Shown one piece after another: positions 1 to 4,295 of a DNA stretch of 7,856 bases. A program made the position numbers and the translations under genes. The notes under the pieces were generated by a model that was not told the DNA's origin, ran no database searches, and saw nothing but the letters and a program-made list of their open reading frames with translations. Positions within the stretch are counted from its first letter, which is position 1. Each line of letters begins with the position of its first letter. This stretch comes from Clostridia bacterium (lineage in GTDB: Bacteria > Bacillota > Clostridia > UBA1381): positions 1 through 7,856 of the forward strand of contig CAAGKL010000347.1 in NCBI GenBank assembly GCA_900770405.1, in the 5' to 3' direction.

Positions 1-59
1 GGTAGAGCGTCACCTTGCCAAGGTGAACGTCGCGAGTTCGAATCTCGTCTTCCGCTCCA
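1..59 (+). tRNA. tRNA-Gly (anticodon GCC), 5' end cut off by the window
   Basis: This is the 3' three quarters of a glycine tRNA. The window starts inside the D-loop at the conserved GG. The anticodon stem pairs 10-14 with 22-26 around the seven-base loop TTGCCAA, which places anticodon GCC at 17-19. The T-arm pairs 32-36 with 44-48 around TTCGAAT. The 3' acceptor strand is CTTCCGC at 49-55, followed by discriminator T56 and an encoded CCA at 57-59. The 5' acceptor strand and part of the D-arm lie outside, so acceptor pairing cannot be checked. A terminator follows within four bases, so this is the last gene of its transcript. Confidence 0.95.
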
Positions 60-62
60 ATG

Positions 63-90
63 GCGGCAGGTCTTACGCCTGCCGCTTTTA
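63..90 (+). terminator. Intrinsic terminator of the tRNA-Gly transcript
   Basis: An eight-pair GC-rich stem (GCGGCAGG at 63-70 with CCTGCCGC at 78-85) closes a seven-base loop and is followed directly by TTTTAT. It starts four bases after the tRNA CCA end. Confidence 0.85.
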
Positions 91-116
91 TATTTGCTGC
101 ACCGGGGGCGTTGTTT

Positions 117-335
117 GTGAAGTTAAACATCAGATTTTACCGTGAGAAGGCAGGGCTAACCCAGTCTGCACTTGCAATATTGCTTGATATCGACCGTGGG
201 AAGCTTTGCGAATATGAGGAGGGCGAAAAAGAACCGTCGATGGAAATGCTTATGAAAATAGCGCATATTTGCCACACTTCGACAGATGAGCTTTTCGGAT
301 TTTCACCGGAAAATGACGGATTGGAAATAATATGA
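117..335 (+). CDS. Small XRE-family helix-turn-helix regulator
   Basis: The product is a 72-residue protein that is almost entirely one Cro/C1 (XRE) DNA-binding domain. Residues about 5-60 show the family pattern: REKAGLTQ leading into the first helices, a recognition-helix region around DIDRGKLCEYEEGEKEPS, and the closing MLMKIAHICHTSTDELFG. It has no sensor or oligomerisation domain and ends shortly after the fold. The frame stays open upstream to an ATG at 60, but that start lies in the tRNA end and its terminator. GTG 117 fits better: GGGGG at 103-107 lies nine bases before it, and the protein then begins just before the fold (TTG 111 is possible). No convincing promoter fits in the short gap after the tRNA terminator, so it may depend on readthrough. 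It has its own terminator at 344-379. It lies next to the spoIIA operon, but nothing shows that it regulates that operon. Its target is unknown. Confidence 0.85.
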   Translation: MKLNIRFYREKAGLTQSALAILLDIDRGKLCEYEEGEKEPSMEMLMKIAHICHTSTDELFGFSPENDGLEII

Positions 336-343
336 ATTTTACG

Positions 344-379
344 CAGAAATACGGAAAGTATCCGATTTCTGTATTTTTT
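344..379 (+). terminator. Intrinsic terminator after the XRE gene
   Basis: CAGAAAT (344-350) pairs with ATTTCTG (365-371). The stem continues inward as CGGA/TCCG after one bulged A, and closes a short AAGTA loop. TATTTTTT at 372-379 follows. It lies nine bases after the stop codon at 333-335. Confidence 0.85.
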
Positions 380-388
380 GCAAAAAAA

Positions 389-434
389 TGTCGGACGAAA
401 ATTTGCATACGACAAAACAAGTGAATATTCGTCA
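389..434 (+). promoter_or_regulatory. Three candidate Spo0A boxes upstream of spoIIA
   Basis: Three heptamers each differ by one base from the Spo0A box (TGTCGAA, or TTCGACA when reversed): TGTCGGA at 389-395, TACGACA at 408-414 and TTCGTCA at 428-434. Their centres are 19-20 bases apart, close to two helical turns, so they would lie roughly on one face of the DNA. The last one touches the -35 element of the sigma-H-like promoter. In Bacillus subtilis the spoIIA operon is known to need both phosphorylated Spo0A and sigma-H. That the same holds here is inferred from position and motif resemblance. Confidence 0.5.
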
Positions 435-461
435 AAGGAAATTCGGGCATCATGCCCGAAT
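434..461 (+). promoter_or_regulatory. Sigma-H-like promoter of the spoIIA operon
   Basis: AAAGGAAAT at 434-442 fits the remembered sigma-H -35 pattern RNAGGAWWW at every position. After a 12-base spacer, CCCGAAT at 455-461 supplies the GAAT core of the -10 pattern RNNGAAT; only the leading R is a mismatch. The expected start site is near 467, leaving a leader of roughly 34 bases with the spoIIAA ribosome binding site. Sigma-H control of spoIIA is established in B. subtilis. An inverted repeat fills the space between -35 and -10. Confidence 0.6.
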
Positions 462-465
462 TTTT
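439..465 (+). terminator. Hairpin plus T-run lying inside the spoIIA promoter
   Basis: AAATTCGGGC (439-448) pairs perfectly with GCCCGAATTT (454-463) around ATCAT, and the T-run reaches 465 before ATTAT. As RNA made from upstream this would be a good intrinsic terminator, able to keep tRNA or XRE-gene readthrough out of spoIIA. A transcript started at the sigma-H-like promoter would begin just past it. As DNA, the same palindrome could be an operator. Which role matters cannot be decided from sequence. Confidence 0.6.
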
Positions 466-484
466 ATTATGCAGGCAAAAAAAC

Positions 485-492
485 AAAGGAGG
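485..492 (+). promoter_or_regulatory. Ribosome binding site that fixes the spoIIAA start
   Basis: AAAGGAGG lies eight bases before GTG 501 and selects that codon over the in-frame upstream extension, which would run back through the promoter and hairpin. Confidence 0.85.
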
Positions 493-500
493 AATGTGAA

Positions 501-830
501 GTGAGCATACAGCAGATTGAGAAAAATACGCTGCTTGTGACGCCGGAGGGCGAGCTCGACCATCATCTCGCCGCGAAAATCCGCACGGCGGTCGATGCAA
601 AGCTCGGCTCGGCGGCGAAGAATATCGTCTTTGACTTTTCGCAGATGAGCTTTATGGACAGCTCGGGTATCGGAATGATAATCGGCAGGTATAAAAAGGT
701 TCAGCGGCTCGGCGGCGAGGTGGTAATTGCCGCCCCGCGGCCGCAGGTGAAAAGAATTATCAAAATCGCGGGTCTGTCGGAAATTATACGCGTTGAACCG
801 AACGTCAAGCGCGCTGTGAAAAAACTGTAA
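501..830 (+). CDS. spoIIAA: Anti-anti-sigma factor SpoIIAA
   Basis: SpoIIAA frees sigma-F in the forespore. Unphosphorylated, it binds the anti-sigma factor SpoIIAB and displaces sigma-F. SpoIIAB phosphorylates it to inactivate it, and the phosphatase SpoIIE reactivates it. The 109-residue protein is a single STAS domain, close to the usual family length. Its hallmark is FMDSSGIGMIIGRYK around residues 51-65. By alignment with the B. subtilis protein, the second serine of DSSG, Ser55, is the phosphorylated residue. The GTG 501 start is set by a strong ribosome binding site and gives the usual short N-terminus. It is the first gene of a three-gene operon; the spoIIAB ribosome binding site begins at its stop codon, which suggests coupled translation. 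SpoIIE, the phosphatase, is not in this window. The general sigma-B-type antagonist RsbV is a paralogue, but the neighbours make SpoIIAA much the better name. Confidence 0.96.
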   Translation: MSIQQIEKNTLLVTPEGELDHHLAAKIRTAVDAKLGSAAKNIVFDFSQMSFMDSSGIGMIIGRYKKVQRLGGEVVIAAPRPQVKRIIKIAGLSEIIRVEPNVKRAVKKL

Positions 831-835
831 AGGGG
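829..835 (+). promoter_or_regulatory. Ribosome binding site that decides the spoIIAB start
   Basis: AAAGGGG overlaps the spoIIAA stop codon. It is far too close to GTG 835 or ATG 838 but lies eight bases before GTG 844, so the latter is the likely start. Confidence 0.7.
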
Positions 836-843
836 TGATGAAA

Positions 844-1278
844 GTGGAAAACAGGTTTAGTATGGAATTTATCGCAATATCGGAAAATGAGGGATTTGCG
901 CGGACGGTTGCGTCGGCGTTCGCGAGCGCGCTTGACCCGACGGTGGAGCAGCTCTCCGAGCTCAAGACCGCCGTTTCGGAGGCGGTGACAAACGCCGTCG
1001 TGCACGCGTACCCGAAGGGCGGCGGCAAGGTTTTTATGTCGGGGAAAATTTCGGGCGATGCAGTTTACATAACCATTTCAGACGAGGGCGTCGGGATTGA
1101 GGATGTGGCGCGTGCGCGCGAGCCGCTTTATACCGGCAAGCCGGAGGAGGAGCGTTCGGGACTCGGCTTTTCGATAATGGAAAGCTTCTGCGATGAGGTC
1201 ACGGTTGACAGCGCGCCGGGCGCGGGCTGTACGGTGACGCTCGCAAAGCGTATGGGAGGTCAAGAGGAAGAGGGCTGA
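844..1278 (+). CDS. spoIIAB: Anti-sigma-F factor and serine kinase SpoIIAB
   Basis: SpoIIAB holds sigma-F inactive in the predivisional and mother cell, and phosphorylates SpoIIAA using ATP. It is a 144-residue GHKL-fold kinase. The ATP-site boxes are all visible: the N-box SEAVTNAVVH (residues 45-54, with Asn50 for magnesium), the G1 box DEGVGI (80-85), and the G2 box SGLGFSIMESF (105-115). Arg20, in ENEGFAR, lines up with the B. subtilis arginine known to contact both sigma-F and SpoIIAA. GTG 844 is preferred over GTG 835 and ATG 838: ribosome-binding-site spacing favours it, and the protein then starts at the same point as the B. subtilis homologue. The stop is two bases before the sigF start codon, so the two products are probably made in step, as expected for an anti-sigma/sigma pair. 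RsbW is the alternative family, excluded by context. Confidence 0.96.
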   Translation: MENRFSMEFIAISENEGFARTVASAFASALDPTVEQLSELKTAVSEAVTNAVVHAYPKGGGKVFMSGKISGDAVYITISDEGVGIEDVARAREPLYTGKPEEERSGLGFSIMESFCDEVTVDSAPGAGCTVTLAKRMGGQEEEG

Positions 1279-1280
1279 AA

Positions 1281-1985
1281 ATGGACAGGAATTTGATGCT
1301 CATATCGCGCGCGAGAGAGGGTGACCGCGAGGCGGCGGACTGCATTTGCCGCGAAAATATGCGGCTTGTCCAAAGCATCGCCGCAAGATTTATCGGCAGG
1401 GGCACCGAGCTTTCCGACCTTGTGCAGATCGGCTCGGTCGGGCTCTGGAAGGCAGTGCGCGGCTTTGATTTGTCGCGCGGGCTGAAGTTCTCCACCTACG
1501 CCGTGCCGATGATAACCGGCGAGATAAAAAGATTTCTGCGCGATGACGGCTTGGTTAAGGTCTCAAGGGGGTTGAAGGAGCGCAGGTTACGTGCGCTCGG
1601 CGTAGAGGAGGAGCTGCGCCGCAGCCTTTCGCGCGAGCCGACCGTATCCGAGATTGCCGCAAAATGCGGCATTACGGTGGGGGAGCTTGTGGAGGCATAT
1701 GAGGCGTGCGCTCCTGTCGGCTCGATTGATATTCCGGCGGGCGAGGGGATGTCGACGGGCGAGAAAATCGCCGACACCTCGCAGCAGGCGCGGGCGGAGA
1801 ACCGTGTGCTTGCGTCGCAGCTTTTGTCGCAGCTCGACCCGCGCGAACGGCGCGTGGTTATGCTGCGCTACGGCGCGGAAAAAACGCAAAGCGAAATTGC
1901 CGAAAAAATCGGCGTATCCCAGGTTCACGTCTCACGCATCGAAAAGCAGGCGCTCAAAAAGCTTCGCGCTTGCCTGTCGGAGTGA
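1281..1985 (+). CDS. spoIIAC: RNA polymerase sporulation sigma factor sigma-F
   Basis: This is sigma-F, the first compartment-specific sigma factor of sporulation, active in the forespore after septation. The 234-residue protein shows region 2 at about 24-90, including SDLVQIGSVGLWKAV and the block FSTYAVPMITGEIKRFLRDDG (70-90) typical of the sigma-F/sigma-G group. Region 3 follows (about 91-150). Region 4 has its helix-turn-helix at about 200-228 (TQSEIAEKIGVSQVHVSRIEKQAL). It is about 20 residues shorter than B. subtilis sigma-F, the difference being at the N-terminus before region 2. GAGGAAGAGGG just before ATG 1281 is the ribosome binding site, inside the spoIIAB end. Sigma-G is close in sequence, but position directly after spoIIAA and spoIIAB identifies sigma-F. 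No clear terminator follows, and the last 32 bases overlap the convergent gene at 1954-2226. Confidence 0.96.
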   Translation: MDRNLMLISRAREGDREAADCICRENMRLVQSIAARFIGRGTELSDLVQIGSVGLWKAVRGFDLSRGLKFSTYAVPMITGEIKRFLRDDGLVKVSRGLKERRLRALGVEEELRRSLSREPTVSEIAAKCGITVGELVEAYEACAPVGSIDIPAGEGMSTGEKIADTSQQARAENRVLASQLLSQLDPRERRVVMLRYGAEKTQSEIAEKIGVSQVHVSRIEKQALKKLRACLSE

Positions 1986-2226
1986 ACCTTGCCGCGTCGG
2001 GGTAAATGCACAGGTGCGCCCGCTCGCCGGGCGGCAGCGGCAGCCACAATAGCGTCACCGGCCTCATAAAATTGTCGTATATTTCAAGCCGGACGCTGCC
2101 GGGGCAAAGCCGCTTTGCCGCCGACCTTTCGCCGCGCGGTATATCGGAAAAAATCACGCCGTCCCCGCTTTTCGCCGAAATCACCGGGAAGCCGGTGCAA
2201 TTTTCGATGCTGAGGAATGAAAACAC
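1954..2226 (-). CDS. Unknown small protein, convergent with and overlapping sigF
   Basis: I do not recognise this 90-residue protein. It has no signal peptide and no membrane segment. A likely beta-rich middle (residues about 48-68, VRLEIYDNFMRPVTLLWLPL) is followed by PPGERAHLCIYPDAARF near the end. GTG 2226 is chosen because AAGGAG at 2242-2237 (minus strand) lies ten bases upstream; an in-frame GTG at 2235 is only one base from that site. Codon third positions are GC-rich like the neighbouring genes. That does not discriminate here, because an open frame on the plus strand (2006-2230) shares the same third positions. The minus-strand product reads much more like a folded protein, and only it has a good ribosome binding site. 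It overlaps the 3' end of sigF by 32 bases, tail to tail, with no terminator in either direction. A candidate sigma-E/K-like promoter precedes it. A sporulation role is only a guess from location. Confidence 0.62.
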   Translation of the reverse strand: MFSFLSIENCTGFPVISAKSGDGVIFSDIPRGERSAAKRLCPGSVRLEIYDNFMRPVTLLWLPLPPGERAHLCIYPDAARFTPTGKREAF

Positions 2227-2236
2227 ATAAATCACG

Positions 2237-2242
2237 CTCCTT
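2237..2242 (-). promoter_or_regulatory. Ribosome binding site of the small unknown gene
   Basis: AAGGAG on the minus strand is ten bases before GTG 2226 but only one base before GTG 2235, so it favours the downstream start. Confidence 0.55.
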
Positions 2243-2248
2243 CAATAT

Positions 2249-2279
2249 TAGATTATGTCGGGTTTACATAAAACGTGAC
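2249..2279 (-). promoter_or_regulatory. Candidate mother-cell (sigma-E/K-like) promoter
   Basis: On the minus strand, GTCACGTT (2279-2272), a 14-base gap and CATAATCT (2257-2250) each match six of eight positions of the remembered sigma-E pattern GKCATATT-N13-15-CATACAHT. The same -10 reads GACATAATCTA (2259-2249), matching the sigma-K pattern GNCATANNNTA, with AC 17 bases upstream of CATA. As a sigma-A promoter the -35 would be very poor. The predicted start, around 2243, leaves a very short leader before the ribosome binding site. Both patterns are degenerate, so this is a suggestion only. Confidence 0.35.
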
Positions 2280-2289
2280 CGCCGTTGGC

Positions 2290-2318
2290 TTGACAAATTC
2301 CGGCGCGGATGTTAGAAT
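2290..2318 (+). promoter_or_regulatory. Strong sigma-A promoter of the secreted-protein gene
   Basis: TTGACA at 2290-2295 matches the -35 consensus exactly. A 17-base spacer is followed by TAGAAT at 2313-2318, one base from TATAAT. Transcription should start near 2325, giving a leader of about 34 bases. Confidence 0.85.
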
Positions 2319-2358
2319 GAAGTAAAAACCGGAAAATGTTGCGAGGGGAGATGTTAGG

Positions 2359-3459
2359 GTGAAAAGGTTTGTTATTGCGGCGGCAATCGCGCTTTTCGGT
2401 GCGGCATCGGCGCACGCGGCGGTCATAGGCAATGTGTATTCGAGCGATATTCTGGCGAAAATTAACGGTGTTGCGGTTGAATCGGTGAATATCGGCGGCA
2501 AAACGGCGATTGTGCTCGAGGATCTGGACAAATTCGGCGCAAAGCTCAGGTATAACGACGCCGCGCGGCAGCTCACCGTGGATTTGCGGGAGCTTAAGCT
2601 GTACGATACCGGCGTGGAGCGCGGCACGGTCGGCAAAATTGTGGACAAAATCTGGCAGAGCGATATTACCGCCGTGGTGAACGACAGGCACGTTCCGACC
2701 TTTTCCTTAAACGGCAAGCTCGCCGCGGCGATTGAGGATATGGCGGCGACCGAGCCGGACTACAGCACGAATATCGGCGCGCTGGCGGAATGGGACGCGG
2801 AGTCGCGTACGGTTTCGATGCGGCTCGCGCTGGACAATACGCAGGAGCTGCCGAATATTTTTGCGCCGCACAAGACGCTCTATAAGATTTTTATCGACGG
2901 GCATATGGAGGCGTACGAATATAAGTTCGACGACTTAAATCACTGGGACAAGGATATTGAAGTTATAAAGGAGTGGGGCGCAGAGCCGTCGGAGCTGACC
3001 TTTAACGGGCGCGATGCCGGCAGGTGGGATATAATCGGCGGACAGTTCAGCTATGAGTTCAAGCCGGAGAATATTCACTCGGAGCAGAAATATACGCCGC
3101 GCACGCGCGAGGAGGTTATCGCCTGCTACGACGAGCAGGAGAGCTATTACACCGACGAAGAGCCGCGGTTCTGGGTTGTTAATTCGCGCATACTCGACAG
3201 GTTCGACACCGAGGATTACACGTTTTTGAGCACGGGGCAGTCAACGCCGCACGGCTGGTCGGCGATACTTGTGCAGATTTTCAACGACGGCAGCGTAAAA
3301 AGCTATTCCAAAGAGCTTGCGCGCGGCATTTGGGGCATTGCGGTGATAGAGAATTTGAAGATAAATGAGGAGGAGCAGACGGTTACGTTCGTGAACGGAC
3401 CGTATGCAAGATGTATTGACCTGAAAACGGGTGAGTTTACCTCGACGCCGCTGGAATAA
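2359..3459 (+). CDS. Secreted protein with two copper-amine-oxidase-N-like modules
   Basis: This 366-residue protein is exported. It starts with a classic signal peptide: KR at 2-3, a hydrophobic core to about 17, and an AHA-A cleavage site after Ala20. Two related modules follow, at about 22-76 and 100-157. Over 31 aligned residues starting at VYSSD and IWQSD, 11 are identical, sharing S-D-I, N and the GK...A...ED pattern. This resembles the 'copper amine oxidase N-terminal' (stalk-like) domain that is common in secreted clostridial proteins, binds no copper itself, and often sits at the N-terminus of cell-surface proteins. Residues about 170-366 are an acidic, aromatic-rich region I cannot assign; no catalytic motif, membrane anchor or LPXTG is seen. 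GTG 2359 is the start, with AGGGGAG at 2344-2350 eight bases upstream. A near-perfect sigma-A promoter suggests high vegetative expression. It ends in a shared terminator. Its function is unknown. Confidence 0.88.
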   Translation: MKRFVIAAAIALFGAASAHAAVIGNVYSSDILAKINGVAVESVNIGGKTAIVLEDLDKFGAKLRYNDAARQLTVDLRELKLYDTGVERGTVGKIVDKIWQSDITAVVNDRHVPTFSLNGKLAAAIEDMAATEPDYSTNIGALAEWDAESRTVSMRLALDNTQELPNIFAPHKTLYKIFIDGHMEAYEYKFDDLNHWDKDIEVIKEWGAEPSELTFNGRDAGRWDIIGGQFSYEFKPENIHSEQKYTPRTREEVIACYDEQESYYTDEEPRFWVVNSRILDRFDTEDYTFLSTGQSTPHGWSAILVQIFNDGSVKSYSKELARGIWGIAVIENLKINEEEQTVTFVNGPYARCIDLKTGEFTSTPLE

Positions 3460-3489
3460 AAAATTGCGTCCGTAAGGACGCAATTTTTT
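3458..3489. terminator. Bidirectional terminator between convergent genes
   Basis: A 14-pair perfect stem pairs 3458-3471 with 3476-3489 around the loop GTAA. It has an A-run on the left and a T-run on the right, so it can stop RNA polymerase from either side. The stop codons of the secreted-protein gene (3457-3459) and of pnuC (3488-3490, minus) fall at its two edges. Confidence 0.93.
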
Positions 3490-4267
3490 ATTCGGTTTTG
3501 CCGGCAAGCACTTTTTCCGCGCTGCGGCTCTTGATGTACTTTGTCCATTTGATATAGCCGTAGGTGGTGTTCGTCAGATACCCCGCCTTTAGCACCAGCA
3601 GCACATACTGTCCCGAGAGGATATTTATGACCGCCTCCAGAATCGAGCTTATATACCAGGCGATCCACTGCTCGCGGTAGCGGAGCAGGATAAATACGCC
3701 GTTGGCGATGCCGACTGCGGAAACGCACGCGTCGAGGTAGCATACCAGCACTTCCATAAACTCGTTGCCGCCGAAGAGATCTGTGCCGAAGTCGAGCGTG
3801 GTGAGAAAATACCCCACGCACACCGTCCACAGCGCAATCCCGCCGATAACGACCGCCTCCATAACGCCGGAGAGCTTGCGCACCTCGGTGAGCTCCTCGT
3901 CGCGGCGGTCGGGGTGGCGACTCCAGTTGATGAAACTGATAATGTCAATCGGAATCCAGAAGAACAGCGTTGACGCCATCGTCGCAAAGCGGTAGGCGAG
4001 CACGACGCAGATTGCAATTTCCGTTATCTCGACAAAGAGCGAGACGATGAAATTCCAGCGGCTCTGCTTGGAAATCAGGAGCTCGCAGAGAATATTCAAA
4101 AACACGTCCGCCAGATACAGCCCCATAATCAGCCCGCCGTTTACGCCGTTGACGTCCTCCTCGGGGGAAATAAACGCGATAATGACAGCGAGAATCAAGA
4201 TGCTGAAGAACCAGATTTTTTCATATGTTGTGAAATAATTCCACAGCTTTTTTGCCTTTTCTTTCAT
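3488..4267 (-). CDS. pnuC: PnuC-family vitamin-precursor transporter
   Basis: This is a 259-residue integral membrane protein with about seven hydrophobic segments (starting near residues 18, 45, 72, 100, 135, 170 and 200-230) and a positively charged C-terminal tail. I assign it to the PnuC family, which takes up nicotinamide riboside by facilitated diffusion coupled to intracellular phosphorylation. The support is the overall layout, the FFWIPIDIISFINWSRH segment near 102-118, and the substrate-site WxxW motif (Trp201-Ile-Ala-Trp204), followed 11 residues later by Asn215. Relatives import riboflavin or thiamine. No vitamin riboswitch precedes the gene, so the substrate is open, with nicotinamide riboside the default. 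ATG 4267 has AAAGGAAGG at 4285-4277 nine bases upstream. Only 28 bases separate it from typA, with no promoter or terminator between, so the two are probably co-transcribed. The transcript ends at the bidirectional terminator. Confidence 0.85.
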   Translation of the reverse strand: MKEKAKKLWNYFTTYEKIWFFSILILAVIIAFISPEEDVNGVNGGLIMGLYLADVFLNILCELLISKQSRWNFIVSLFVEITEIAICVVLAYRFATMASTLFFWIPIDIISFINWSRHPDRRDEELTEVRKLSGVMEAVVIGGIALWTVCVGYFLTTLDFGTDLFGGNEFMEVLVCYLDACVSAVGIANGVFILLRYREQWIAWYISSILEAVINILSGQYVLLVLKAGYLTNTTYGYIKWTKYIKSRSAEKVLAGKTE

Positions 4268-4295
4268 AATAATATACCTTCCTTTAAAACGTTGG

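Noticed and set aside
60..116. Longer N-terminus for the XRE regulator starting at ATG 60
   Set aside because: It would translate the tRNA end and the tRNA terminator, and no XRE domain begins that far upstream; GTG 117 has a ribosome binding site.
378..500. Longer N-terminus for SpoIIAA
   Set aside because: It runs through the Spo0A-like boxes, promoter and hairpin, and would give 41 extra residues absent from the family; GTG 501 has a strong ribosome binding site.
1920..1985. Terminator at the end of sigF
   Set aside because: Only a weak, bulged CAGGC/GCCTG pairing without a T-run was found on either strand.
2006..2230. Plus-strand open frame of 74 codons just after sigF
   Set aside because: Its product is serine-rich and low in hydrophobic structure, and its only Shine-Dalgarno-like bases are too close to the ATG. 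Its good third-position GC is explained by sharing third positions with the minus-strand gene at 1954-2226.
3303..3830. Minus-strand open frame of 175 codons across the convergent junction
   Set aside because: It crosses the bidirectional terminator and overlaps both the secreted-protein gene and pnuC in another frame; its composition is that of a shadow.
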